Positions 33,201 through 45,100 of a DNA stretch of 64,000 nt are shown here, piece by piece. Each line of letters begins with the position of its first letter. Position 1 is the stretch's first letter. Origin of the DNA: Rhizomys pruinosus (taxonomy: Eukaryota; Chordata; Mammalia; Rodentia; Spalacidae); the NCBI GenBank assembly GCA_009823505.1, contig VZQC01013302.1:3745973-3809972 (forward strand). The letters run 5' to 3'. Below the pieces are notes generated by a model, which saw nothing but the letters and a program-made list of their open reading frames with translations, was not told the DNA's origin and searched no databases. The position numbers and the translations under genes were made by a program.

Positions 33201-34106
33201 CAAACTCTGAAGGCAATACAAGAAAAAGTTGGCAGCAGACTACAAGACATAGGCATAGGAAAATATTTCCTAAATCAGACAGCAGCTGCGCAAGAATTAA
33301 GGTGGACAATAGACAAATGGGACCTCATTAAACTCAAAAGCTTCTATACATCAAAAGAAACAATCAAGGTAGTGAAGAGAAATCCCACAGAGTGGGAGGA
33401 AACCTTCACCGCAGAAACATCTGACAAAGCATTGATTTCCAGGATATATAAACTACTCAAAAAACGAAGAAAGAAAACAAATGACCCACTCAATAGATGG
33501 AGCAAAGAGCTGAACAGAGATTTCACAAGTGAGGAAGTAGAGATGGCTGAAAAACACGTTAAGAAGTGTTCAACATCACTAATCATTAAAGAAATGCAAA
33601 TCAAAACCACTTTAAGATATCATCTCACTCCAATAAGACTGGCTAGGATCAAGAAAACAAATGATACCAAGTGCAGGAGAGGTTGTGGGGAAAGGGGAAT
33701 ACTCATCCATTGCTGGTGGGAATGTAAGCTCATACAGCCACTAGGGGAAGCAGTGTGGAGAACCCTTGGAAGACTTGGAATGAACTTGCCACCTGACCCA
33801 GCCATACCACTCCTAGGCATATACCCTCAAGACTCACCCCACCACAGAGATACATGCATGGCCATGTTTATTTCAGCTCTCTTCACAATAGCAAGGAGCT
33901 AGAACCAACCCAAATGCCTCTCAACTGACGAGTGGATAGAGAAAATATGGTACATCTACACGATGGAGTTCTATGCAGCAGTAAAGAAAGATGACATCAT
34001 GAGCTTTGCAGGAAAATGGCTGGAGCTAGAGGACATCATGCTGAGTGAAGTAACACAGTCCCAGAAAAACAAACGACGAATGGTATCCCTCATCTGTGGA
34101 TGCTAG
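30284..34106 (+). pseudogene. LINE-1 ORF2 (endonuclease/reverse transcriptase), frameshifted
   Basis: ORF2p nicks target DNA and reverse-transcribes L1 RNA. The endonuclease domain is open (30284-31384) with [26 protein letters not shown] and SDHSAM motifs, so its catalytic blocks look intact. The frame shifts at a 12-A run (31365-31376) and again near 31600. The reverse transcriptase resumes at 31730 ([29 protein letters not shown]) with a stop at 32288-32290 and a FVDD catalytic box at about 32395-32408, followed by another stop. The C-terminal cysteine domain is open at 33192-33902 and the end lies near 34106 (RRMVSLICGC). Confidence 0.92.
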
Positions 34107-34436
34107 TGCCAATTACCCAGTTGTAAGTATTTCTTGTGTAGGGCCCCCTGAGCTTTTGTACAAAGCAGTTGGGCATAATGCATTTTGGAAACAACAACAA
34201 CAACAAAACAACCTGGAAAGGACTGCGTCAAAGAATGACTGAAACAGTGAACTTCTGCTCAAAACAGTCAACTTTCACATGGAGAATATCGAGAAAGACT
34301 AAGAGATGAAAAGCATGTTTGGCAGAATACATGAGCTCTGGTGGGGTGGGGGCATAGTGTGGGGAACACAGGTCTAGATTTGATAATCTTGTAAAAATTA
34401 TATATTAATAAATAAATAAACAAGAAATTCTCCTTC

Positions 34437-34755
34437 ATCGTCTCTTGTCATGAGATACCTGTGACCCCTAAGCCTGATCTACAATCGTATAGGGAAATCA
34501 CAGTCTCCTGTCACATATGCTAGATACCATGGTGACCCCTGTGTTTGGCCTACAGTTACATAGGGAGGAAATGAAACCCACCAATGACATAATGGTTCTG
34601 GAATGACACTGGATCATCAATAAATACTGTAAGAAACTACATTTTAGTTTGCAGGCTTTGAAGATTCCTCCCAAATATCTGGTGGCAGGAATAAAAGCTG
34701 GGATTCACCACTCAGTTCTAGGCACTTGATTTGAAAGCTAGGATTCCCATAACAG
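34437..34755 (+). repeat. 3' LTR of the old provirus, second part
   Basis: Continues collinearly with the 5' LTR from tcttgtcatgagat to ccataaca, with aataaa near 34620. It abuts the L1-tail-like repeat at 34756 with no recognisable target duplication between. Confidence 0.78.
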
Positions 34756-35030
34756 TGGGTTTGGGCACAACTGCTTGCAAATTGGTTTTACATGAAGGAT
34801 GCTTCTACTCACAAAATTATCACTTATTGTTAAAAAAAATGAAAACAAAACAAACAAAAAAGCAGAGAAAGATGCAGAAAACTTACGGCAGAATGCATGA
34901 TCTGGGATGGGTAGGGGTGGGGTGGGGGGAAGGGAAGGGGATATATGCCTGAACTGAATTGGAAAATGATGTATGAAATACACAAAGCATCAATAAAAAA
35001 AAAAGAAAAAAAGAAAAAAAAAGAAAAATA
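34756..35030 (+). mobile_element. L1-tail-like repeat, 5'-truncated copy
   Basis: gtgggtttgggcacaactgc, then ggcagaatgcatgatctggg and catcaataaaa, followed by an A-rich tail with aaaaagaaaaaaa units. Collinear with the 3' 250 bp of the copies at 37.0 and 51.5 kb. It begins directly at the end of the proviral LTR. Confidence 0.8.
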
Positions 35031-35184
35031 TCATATCATTAAACTGAAAAAAAAAGAAATAATGCATATAAAATGTGAGTGTCATGAGAATATTTTGATA
35101 ATATTATATTCGTACATGTTTAACTCAATTTGAGGAATCATATGATGTTTCTATCAACATTAATCTGAACCTGAATAAATATAG

Positions 35185-35510
35185 GATACACACACACACA
35201 CACTCAGACAGCATATTCAGCACACACACTGAGCACACACACAGCACTCATGCAGCACATAGAAACACACAAACACACATGCAAATATAGCACACACTCA
35301 GCGCACAGTGTACACATAGCTCATGCAGCACACCAACAGAAACAAACACACAGCACACTCAGAACACACAAAAACTCACAACATACCCAGTACACACGCC
35401 TACACACAAACATATAGTTTACAAAAATACAAACAGAGCACACTCAACAAACACAAACACACACTGCTAGAAATACAGACACAAGCACACACATACACAC
35501 ACACCACATT
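35185..35510 (+). repeat. CA-rich variant microsatellite/minisatellite
   Basis: Runs of ca interspersed with agcacaca, cagcacactcag and aaacacaca units over about 320 bp. Imperfect and internally variable, with no coding meaning although a Thr/His-rich frame is open by composition. Confidence 0.9.
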
Positions 35511-35782
35511 GTTCCTAACAGCTGCTCTCTCAAAAACATCATCTTCTGTCACATTCAGAAGTTCTGATGTCTGTCAAATTGCTTACTTAACTATATAATT
35601 AAAAACCACCAAGAGTTCCTTAAACTCAAAGGCAACAGTATTTCCTTAAAGTCTGTCAGCATTAAAAACATCCTAGTCTTTTAAAAAAATTATGTACACT
35701 GACATGTATTACTTAGGGTATATATTATACATAATTGGCTTTACAATACTATAAAACTCTATGCTCAATTAAAATAATAATT

Positions 35783-35977
35783 TTTATGAGTGTTTTGTCC
35801 ATATATATGTAAGTTCACCATGTGAGTCCAATGTCCACTGAGGCCAGAAGAAGGTGTCAGATCCCCTGGAACTGGAGTTAAGTACAATTGTTAGCTGCCA
35901 TGTGGGTGCTGGGAACTGAATCCAGGCCCTCTGCAAGAGAGCCAGTGCTCTTAAATGCTAAGCTCTTTCTCCAGTCC
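35783..35977 (-). mobile_element. diverged B3-type SINE
   Basis: Minus-strand copy: tgtcagatcccctggaactgg, ctgccatgtgggtgctgg, ctttctccagtcc. Short form without the internal duplication. Confidence 0.85.
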
Positions 35978-36364
35978 TTCATGCTCAGTTTTAAATCCCA
36001 TTGTTTCCAAAGAGTTAATATGTTCCAATATTAAAGTTAATTAAAGCAAAATTATAGTAATAAATGTTTTTAATTATATTAATTTATGTCTATACAGCTT
36101 TTTGCTGTATAATTCTAAATTGATTCTTAGTAATTTTAAGCTTTTCAGAGTGGTAGCCAAGTTTATTTTCTTTTATTAGCTACATAACAAAACAAATCTC
36201 ACACAATTTTAGGCTGAATATATGTAGGAATTGCTGTGTATGCAAAAGATTAGGTACAATAACACTGTAAAATTCTAGAAAGAAAAATTAAAACTTGAGC
36301 TCTGAAAAACATTGATCAAATTGAATGAAGTTTAATGCACAGTACCTTAAGAAAACAACTAGTA

Positions 36365-37264
36365 TAAAGCAAATATGGGTCTCCTTGAGTCAAGCAAGTC
36401 TCCTCCGTCAGCACCAGCTACATCTCACCTGCCTGAAAATACTGTGCAGCAGAGACAGCCATATGCTTGTATATCCCAAATCTAATTGGCTATTAGCTCT
36501 CTCCTTGGAGGAATAACCCACGGCTGATGCCACAAGCTTACATCCTCTAATGGCTAGGAGTTGTTGTAAGCCACAATAAGACCCTGTCATATTTAACAGA
36601 AAAAAAATGTGATTCATGGATTAACATACCATCCAAATATCTGTGTCTATACCAAAGTAACCTACCATAATAATTAGTACCGTTTAAATACATATATATC
36701 TAATTGCTTGTGCTTCATTAGTAGTACTGAAAGGTTATTCCTGGATAAACTGTCAGCCCATGGAAGGAAACAGCCAGAATTGATCAGAGTCCAAGACAAC
36801 AGCTCCAGAGAAAGTAGACTGTTTTGCTTCACATCCACCTGTGCCCCTTTTCTAAGCCTAGGGAACAATCTGCGGAAGAGGGGGCGTGGTAGAATGTAAG
36901 GGCTGCGATTGGGGTGAATGGTGAAACTACAACAATATAGACTGGACACTCATTTGATCAACTTGATTAAGCGTACAAGCCCCCCCCCCCCCTGCTGGAT
37001 GGTGGGACCCATGGGCTGTGTGGGTTTGGGCACAACTGCTTGCAAATTGGTTTCGCATGAAGGATGCTTGTACTCATAAATTATCACTTATTGTTAAAAA
37101 ATGAAAAAAAAAAACTGAGAGAAAGATGCAGGACAGTTATGGCAGAATGCATGATCTGGGATGGGGTGGGGTGGGGGGAAGGGAAAGGGAAATATGCCTG
37201 AACTGAATTGGAAAATGATATATGAAATACACAAAGCATCAATAAAAAATGAAAATTAAAAAAA
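36365..37264 (+). mobile_element. retroposed segment ending in L1-tail-like repeat, 14-bp duplication
   Basis: The sequence aagaaaacaactag occurs at 36351-36364 and again at about 37264-37277, suggesting one ~900-bp retroposition. The last ~580 bp (from tttaaatac near 36685) match the repeat copies at 51.2 and 63.4 kb. The first ~320 bp do not match them and are unrecognised. It contains a 14-C tract at about 36979 and ends catcaataaaaaatg plus an A-rich tail. Confidence 0.65.
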
Positions 37265-37277
37265 GAAAACAACTAGA

Positions 37278-37945
37278 AAATTCTGCCTTTCTTGCATTGA
37301 CAGTATGCTATTCGTGAAAACTTTAGGTTAAATGCATATCTCCAAAAACTCTTTCTCTTTATAGCGCCTAAGGACCCCAGGGTAGAAAATATGTGACATT
37401 GAACATTCTCTATGAGCAAATTTTACGGTCTTTTTTTGATCATTTATCTATGAGGGAAACAGACTTCCTTACATATTTCTTTCAGAAAGCTGGATGACCC
37501 TAAACTTTGGATGATGAGAAAAGAAAAAAAATTCACTGAGTTGGAAACACTTATGGAGAATTAAACTATTGCAGACCTAAAACTCTGAGAAGTTAGTAAG
37601 ATTATAGGCTAGAAACAATTTTTGTTTCTTGTAACCAAAACAAAAAAAGGCCACATAGTTATTAATCCCAAAGGTTCTGCTTTTTATGTGAATTCAGTCT
37701 TACTATGTGTTAATAAGTAAAATATAACTTAAAAATAAAACAACAATCACATATGGGGAATTTATCTTTTAAACTCTAAGTATTCTTCCATCTCAGCATT
37801 TGATTTCTGCAACAACTGGGGAAAAATACTTTATTTTCATTCAATCAATCTGAAGGATGTTTGAGTTTTGTTATTTTTATTTTGCTAAAAACATTAAAAT
37901 TATATTTAAGATGATCACTTTCTTTTACCAGGAAATGTAAATTTG
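37278..37945. other. unassigned intergenic stretch
   Basis: No repeat, RNA gene or coding region recognised. Confidence 0.45.
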
Positions 37946-37949
37946 AATG

Positions 37950-38560
37950 TCTCCACTCTCATTAACAAAACTCCCTCATGCAACAGAGAACCATGATCAC
38001 AGAAGGCCAAAAATGCCCAACATGTAGAGAATAAGAGTCTGTGAAGTGTGGGTCATTGTACAGGACTCCTATGTTAAACTCACCCACCAAGGACACAGAG
38101 ACCATTTTGGAAGGTTGTAAGAGTCAGGTGAAATGGTCCCTGACCATATGGATACAGAGTCTTACAGGCTCCAGGAACCATGCTCATATGGACCTTCAGC
38201 AACAGTGTTACTATGCACAAGACCCATGTAAACTCAAGTAGGAAAAAAAAAAAAAAACAGCATAGAACTTGGGAAATGGGCAGAAGGCTCTAATCTTAGT
38301 TGAAGAACTATTGGCAGCTGATTACTGCTGGGTGAGGGAGAGATTTTCTTAAAGAGAGGAATTCTAGATAGGTTGAGTAGATCCCAGTGGATGAATTGAA
38401 CTGAGTGTCTGGGCATACTAACTGGACTCAATAGGCCTAACGTAAGTGACAGAATGCATGAAATCCGGTGGGGAGATTATGGGAGGTTATTGAGAAGAAA
38501 GGGAGTATAAAAGTGATTAATATTTTGCATATGAAATATGCAAACATTCAGTAAAAATAT
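37950..38560 (+). mobile_element. LINE-1 (Lx-type) 3' untranslated region
   Basis: Same block order as at 23810-24555: ctctcattaacaaaactcc, gaaggttgtaagagtcagg, ggcagctgattactgctggg, gataggttgag, then gtgacagaatgcatgaaatcc and a degenerate tail. Confidence 0.62.
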
Positions 38561-38564
38561 ACCA

Positions 38565-39580
38565 AAAGAATCCATCTTCTTTTATCATGGATAGTTGGAA
38601 TGTCTTCAGTCTTTATTTTTGAAGCATTTGTATTTAATATTTATTGCAATGAAATAGGAGGCCTAGTCAAGCAAATGCTATTTATTGATTTTGCTTTGAT
38701 CTGTAGGTTGTCATGTAAACTAAGCAGCACATTTCTCACTCACTTACATATGGGCTTACTGGATGACAGAGCTCTCAGATTTCTTTGTATCTGAGGAAAG
38801 TTATTTTTGATACAGTGTGAGATATTTTAAAAGAGTGTTTGAAGTGTTAAGGCAGATATCTGGGCCAACAAAAATGAAGATCATGTTCTTAATTTTGATC
38901 GTTCCAAAACTTCAGGCTATGCTGAGTCTGTGTGTAAAAAGAAGCATTGTGAGGAATGAGGGTAAGTATGAAAAGAAGAGAAGTAGTATAAGAGATTATA
39001 AAGATTAATTTAAAAAATGAAAGGTCTCTTCAAGCTAACAATGTGATTGTCAGAGGATTTGTTGTTTTCTCTCAAGTCTTATAATTTGATTTTTTTTTTT
39101 TTTTTGTCCTTCCCTTATTTCACGGTCAGGTAAATCTTTGAGTTTTACCTGGGTTCTTGGCTGGGTCTTGGAGCAAAGAAATAATTTTGTGCATCAGAAA
39201 GGTTAATCAATGTAGCATCTTTAGTACCTAAACCTAGCTTCTATAGATAAAGGGCTACAGTTATACAAGGGAAGCTTGAGCAAGTGAAGAGACCAAGAGT
39301 TCAGGTAAAGCATGCTCAAACTAGTGTGAATACCCTATGTCAGTTCATTTGATAAATTCTGGTCCTCCCTTCCTCTTCCCTCGCTTTCCCCCTCAATTCC
39401 TTTCTCTTTGCTTCTGACCATACCCTTTTTCTGACTAAAGCACAACCCATGTAATATCTGCTACAGCTGAGATATTTATATTTTCCATCCTAACACTTAT
39501 CTCTGTAGAAATATGCATATAAAATGTACTTTGTAAGAATTTGTATAGAAAATTAATATGGTGCTAGTTAAAAGTTGAAT
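38565..39580. other. unassigned intergenic stretch
   Basis: Apart from a T-run near 39092 nothing is recognisable; short open frames have no domain content. Confidence 0.45.
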
Positions 39581-39584
39581 CAAG

Positions 39585-39735
39585 ATAAATATTTATCAAC
39601 ATATGAATGGGTAAGATATTCTATATCCATACAATGGAACACTATCCTCAACAGCAGAGACAATTCTCACACATATGCCATCAAGTAAAAGATGTCCAAA
39701 AACAAAACAAACAAACAAAAATGAATAACTATATA
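39585..39735 (+). mobile_element. old LINE-1 ORF2 C-terminal fragment
   Basis: tatcaacatatgaatgggtaag, atccatacaatggaacacta and gccatcaagtaaaagatg fit the conserved L1 stretch upstream of the ORF2 stop. Very diverged. Confidence 0.55.
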
Positions 39736-39777
39736 CTATAAGGATATGCTTCTATACAGTGGTAAAATAGCAAAACA

Positions 39778-39931
39778 AGCTGGGCATGGTGGCACACGCC
39801 TTTAATCCCAGCAGTTGGGAGGCAGAGGCATATCTTTGTGAGTTCAAGGCCAGCCTGGTTTACATAGAGTTTCAAGACAGCTGGAACTGAAGGAAAACCC
39901 TGTCTCAAAAAGGCCAAAAAAAAAAAAAAAA
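39778..39931 (+). mobile_element. B1 SINE
   Basis: agctgggcatggtggcacac through aaccctgtctcaaaaaggcc and an A-tail of 16. A small deletion lies in the gaggcagg-cggatc region. Confidence 0.92.
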
Positions 39932-40252
39932 CAATACTCTAATATATTATATATATATATATATATCAAAGCAAAGTGTTGCTGTGGATGTTACAACAAC
40001 TCTTAGGCTTACAAGAAGACAGTGGTTAACACATGGAAAGATGTGTACTTCTCTGGAGGTGTGAACACCCACATGAAGATGTGTTTTTGCTGTGCAAAAT
40101 TCACTGATTTTTAAATTTGAGATTTGTCTGTTTTTCTACACATCGATTACACTTCAATGAGATTCCATGTCTGTAGATAAAATATGGATATTATAACTGA
40201 GAAATATGTAAGACATAATTATTCATAAATATAGCTACTATGAGTCTGCTGC

Positions 40253-40420
40253 TTTTCTTTTTTGCTGTCTCTTTTTCTTCCTTCTCTTCTCTTTCTTTTC
40301 TCTCTTCTTTCTTTCCAAACATCTGGCTTCTATGTAGTGCAGGCTGTCGTTGAACTCATGTTAATCATCCTAGCTTAATCTCCCAAATGTTAAGATGAAA
40401 AGTATCATCACTAGGTTAAG
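40253..40420 (-). mobile_element. polypyrimidine tract and degraded B1
   Basis: A ttttctt/cttcc tract (40253-40317) is the reversed purine-rich tail of a badly decayed minus-strand B1 (catctggcttctatgtagtg, gttgaactcatg, aatctcccaaatgttaag). Confidence 0.5.
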
Positions 40421-41084
40421 GTTCTTTTTATTAATCCCAGCTTTTGAAATAGAACAAAGGTTAATGTAATATAGGGAAAGAAAGTAGATTACTATCTATC
40501 TCCTATTTTTTCTATCATCTGTCTTCTCAACTTTTTAAAGAGTTAATGTTAAATAACTTAAATGTAATTTTTAATATTTCCCAAAGTTAACCTTTTAATT
40601 TGTGCTTATTTTATGACATTGTAAAACTATAACATGGGTAAAAATATTTAGTTATAAGTTTTGATCTTTAAGACTCAAATTTGTATTAACATTAAAATAC
40701 TATGCTTTTTAAAAAATAAAGTCATTTTAAAACAATATTAGTTTACCTCAATAAATTTGGACAACCATGCAACATATAAATCTAATGTTACTCAAACTGA
40801 ATATATACAAGACAAAAACAAATAGGCCAATGAGACACAATGGACTGTTTATATTTTATTCCACCTTAATCTACAGCAAGTAAATGATTTTGACAAAGTA
40901 GTACCAATTATAAAAATGGTGTTAAATTATTTGATGTGAATTATTGAATATATGCTGGAGATAAATATAGGAAGTTCAATAGTTTACTTCTTATTTTATG
41001 AGAAAATGACAGCAAGTTACATTTTTTTCTAGAATCATTCTCTGTTTAATTCCAATATTTTGATCTTATTGACTACAATATTTT

Positions 41085-41356
41085 TGTCATAATCAACAGC
41101 TATCTAATTGGAGTTAAAGCCTACCCAATGGGAAAGAACATGTGTTATACTGTAAACATAAACATATACACATGCCTGGAGATGGCACAGATCATAGAGA
41201 AAATTCTACAATCCTGCACAGGTCAGAAGAATATTTTGGATCCCCTGAAACTGGGCTTATAGACTGTTGTTAGCTGCCACATGGGTCCTGGGAATCATAC
41301 CTGGATCCTCTGCAAGAGGAGCCAGTGCTTTTAAGCACTAAGGCATCTCTTCACCC
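41085..41356. mobile_element. L1-associated fragment followed by a diverged minus-strand B3
   Basis: 41090-41165 repeats the aatcaacagctatcta/caatgggaa blocks of 12130-12200. From about 41205 to 41356 a decayed minus-strand SINE is visible (gctgccacatgggtcctggg, ctctgcaagaggagccag, catctcttcaccctg). Confidence 0.55.
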
Positions 41357-41439
41357 TGACAAATATAATTTCATATTTTATTCTAAATATAGGTCTTTAT
41401 ATTTACAGACAAGAATACCTGTAAACAATTAACCAAAAA

Positions 41440-42180
41440 AAGCTTCTTTTTGCAACACATAAGAGACTCTTACAGATTTCCAGAACTGGTCAAACACAGA
41501 GAATAAGTGTCTGTGTAATATGTCTACCCCCATGGGACACATTTCAACAAATCCTCTACAACTAAAGCTCATAGAACATAGTAGAATGATGAATGGTAGA
41601 GGGAATTTGATGCCTCTCTCAACTCTCCCTATTGAAGATTCCTTTTACAATGCAGAATGCCACCACAGGCCAAAATATAGAGACTGCATATACATACCCC
41701 TACATAGGACTCCAATATTAAATCTCACATACCTAGGTCTCAGGGACCACTGAGGAAGAGGGTTGTAAAGATTGTAAAAGCAAGGGGTGGTACATGATCA
41801 TAAGAAAACAGAGGCTTCTGGGATCCTAGGAAATTGCTCACATAAAGTCACAGAGCATGTAGTCTCCCCCAGACAAAAAATGAGCATAGAACTGGGGGAA
41901 TGGGCCAAAGCCCACAAATTTAACTGAGGAAATATTGACAGCTGATCACTGTTGGGATACAGAGAGTTGAACTTCTTTAAGGGAGTGTTGCTAGATAGGC
42001 TGACCAGGCTTGAGAGAATAAATGCACAGGAAGGGATGTCTGAGTACAGAAACGTGACAAGATAGTCCTTGTATATCATAAAGTCTGATGGGTGCGAAAC
42101 GTGGGTGCAGGTAGGGAGGGGGCCTAAAGATGATTAAGATATAGTGTGTGAATGGCTCAAAATTTAATAAGAATCGATAT
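41440..42180 (+). mobile_element. LINE-1 (Lx-type) 3' untranslated region
   Basis: cagatttccagaactggtc, the phrase attgaagattccttttacaatg, ggcagggtc-free gaccactgaggaagagg, acagctgatcactgttggg, gataggctgaccaggc and a G-rich end. Same layout as the tails at 23.8 and 49.3 kb. Confidence 0.6.
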
Positions 42181-45100
42181 TGGAAAAAAGGAATTTGATC
42201 AAAATTTCATTTTAAGTGTAAAATTAAAAATATTGTTGAACAAGTTAACACATTAGATAACTTTTACCTTAAGTTACTTGTTTCAAATTGATTCTTAAGT
42301 TTGTTCAATTCCACTTATCCCAAGTCCACATAGCCCAACTCCACTTATGCTCATCTTTAAAATGGTTATGCATTAGAAATATTTAACAAATCATTTTACT
42401 AGGAAACAATATCTTAATCTAATTTTCAGCCTACCTTTTAAAATATATCTAAGTTGAAAGATAATCATTTGTGTGAATGTGTATGTATTTGTGCATTTTG
42501 CTACCTAAAAGAAACAATGTGGAACAAAGGAAATTCTATCTTGACTGATGTCCAATACATAGCTGATAAATTAAGAGATAAAAATTTAATAGTTATAATA
42601 TTAATATAATCAAAGGTTTACATGGGTAAGTTTCAAACTTACCTCTACTATATAACAATTTTTACATTTTACTAAGTTTGCAGCTTATTAAACATTAGTG
42701 AAAATGTTTAGTTCTACAAATAATTATTGAGGGTTTTGTTTGTCGAAAGAGGTAAAAAATGGTTGTTCTGATGTTAAATTTCAAATGCTGATGAGAGGGC
42801 AGAAACAAAGAGTGACCATTCAGGGGATATAATGAAAGAGAAAGACAAAACTGTGAGCTAGGAAACCATCATTGTGAGGTAAGTGTTGAGCCAGATATCA
42901 GGCTCTCCCAGCCTGAACTGGACTACAGAGTATTTCTTGTACAAAAGATGAATACTATTTGTACAATTCCCTATGTAACTACATCTTCAATGTCTCAAAC
43001 TCTACCACATCCTTTTCGTTGCTCTGAATAAATTTCAATGAGACAAAACCCACCAGATAACCTTCCCCTTCCTATTATCCTAAGTACATCAATGAACTTT
43101 TTATTTAGTAAGACCTGAAGAGGATGGGTATCCACTTATCTAAGGTACATCTGCCATTTCCTTTCCCATCACTAACGTTCTAACCTCACCTACACTCGTA
43201 CATCTACCCTAAACTTCTTGCAATTTTCCAGAGCTACAATCATTTTGCTTATACTTAATCCTCTGCTTAGGGTGATTTGCTCTTTTGTCTTATTTTATTG
43301 AAATTTCAAAGCAACTTAAGAGTACAAATGTTTGGAAGATTTGACTTTAAATGAATGATGTAGTAACCTAAGATTTCTTCCGAAAAGATCAGGATGATGT
43401 GCTATCAAACAAATTATTTTTACTTCATATCTGTGCCGTGATTATAATACTCAGCTTTAATGGCGATTGCCTTTTTCTATTTTGTTTGTTACTGCCCTGG
43501 GCGGTATGTTTAGCTGTTTAGAATATAATATAAATTGGGAGTGAATTTGTTTTGATGGTTAAATTATAAAGCAATGAACAAAGCCAAAGAGATAAAAGAA
43601 AGCAAATATTGTTGGACTGTAACGGATCTTGAATGGTTGGGTTACAGGGAAAAATGAGGTATCATTAGAAAGCTGAAGAAAATAATTGAAATAAGAATCT
43701 CACAGGGAGGACATCAGATGCCAACACATGGAATTAGATCACAAGCATGCCAGCAATTATACCAAAGATGATTTTACTATTTTTATCTTAAACATTTATA
43801 TTGAAAACAGTATAGTTACATTAAAGTTTTAGAAACAAAACAGATAAAACCTTTGTCAACTAACACCATATTTCTAATTTGTTGTCAACTGTAAAACATA
43901 TGTGCTAAGTAGAAACCTCTTTGCCTTTCAAGATCAGATGTCATAATTGAATTTCAAGAGTGCAAAGCATGTTATAGTTGGGAACATTTATTAGTATTAG
44001 TAAAAGATAAACTCAATCATTCTTTCAATAAAGAGTCATTGAAAATATTTAACATAGTAAAATATAATTCAGTGATCTTGTCAATTTTATCCACAAATTA
44101 AACCTTATTAATCAGTGAATAGCAATTTATTGGGACTTGAACACTGGAAAACATTTTGTCCTTTGCTCTTACATACTGAATTTGACTGAAGAAACGTTTG
44201 GGTGATTTCACATTATCTATGTATTTATATTAGTTCTATTAGAATTTCTTGTCATCGTGGCCAATCAGTTTTAAACTAAATGGCTCACTACTATTTTTAC
44301 AGAAAATTTTGCTGATTTTGTTCTGTGAGATATACCACAAATTTGGAGTAGAACTGACTTACACATTTTTAGAGCAAGAGGACAGAATTTGTGTATGTGA
44401 AAATTTCATTAGTCATCTCCACAGTCATTCAAGTAACCACATCTTGAGTTACTATTCTCAGAAAAAAAAGCAATTGGTTATCCTAGAAATAATGATGTGA
44501 CTCTGGTACACCTACATATATGGTACGTCACAGGGAAAAAAAATGAACCCTAGTTCTTAGAATCTGCAAATTGCTAGTGCAAGGGAAGGTTAAAAGTGAA
44601 TGAAAATTATTTCAATGAAATAATGAGTAGGGTTTATAAAAGCATGAATCTGTGCACCAGAGATTGCTTCAAAATTGATTGAACTTATAAGCACAGCATA
44701 AAATGATTTTGTGTTTAACACAGGGAAGTTTAATAAATCTATCTGTTATTGGTATAACAAAATATTCTTGAACTAAGTAAATTATGCATATCACAGTGGT
44801 GTGAGATGTTGGCATTTAAGATAATTAAAAAATTTTCATTTTTCTTCAAGAGAGAAAAAAACAATAGTGAGCCAGGGTTCAGACACTCATCATACTTTTA
44901 ATCAAGAAGACTGAATGACTGCAGCCTGGCACATGGGCAAGAGCATAATACTTCAGTTCCCCAACTTTTATATTTATTTTCCTAGGTAAAATTTTATAAA
45001 TAAATAACTTCATAGAAAATTACATGAAATGTAATCAGTCTACTGTTGTATTTCTATTCTAGCTGACATCCTTGTATCAAGTTAAAATAAAAGCTATTTT

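Larger units (their letters stand above)
28796..34423 (+). mobile_element. nearly full-length LINE-1 with two 5' monomers
   Basis: A 5,628-bp L1 flanked by a perfect 13-bp duplication, gaaattctccttc, at 28783-28795 and 34424-34436. It includes 5' monomer repeats, ORF1, ORF2 (endonuclease, reverse transcriptase, cysteine motif), a G-rich 3' untranslated region and an (aata)n tail. Both ORFs carry frameshifts and stops, so it is not autonomous now. It inserted within the 3' LTR of the old provirus. Confidence 0.95.
25377..34755 (+). mobile_element. old gammaretrovirus-like provirus, gag-pol deleted, invaded by SINE and L1
   Basis: Two related LTRs (25377-25813 and 28653-34755, the second split by an L1) bracket an interior with a tRNA-Glu-type primer site, an integrase C-terminal remnant and env pieces. 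The LTRs share aacccag..ctggttaagaaa at the start, cttgtcatgagat in the middle and ccataaca at the end, but are strongly diverged. The insertion is therefore far older than the betaretrovirus-like one. The intact family would carry several kilobases of gag-pol; less than 1 kb lies between the primer site and the integrase tail, so most was lost. Confidence 0.82.

Noticed and set aside
34756..35030. Considered as the downstream flank/target duplication of the old provirus
   Set aside because: The same sequence is a dispersed repeat found at 20.4, 37, 51 and 63 kb, and the left flank at 25.37 kb does not contain it.
35323..35598. Thr/His-rich frame of 91 codons
   Set aside because: A consequence of the CA-rich microsatellite, which is open in several frames.
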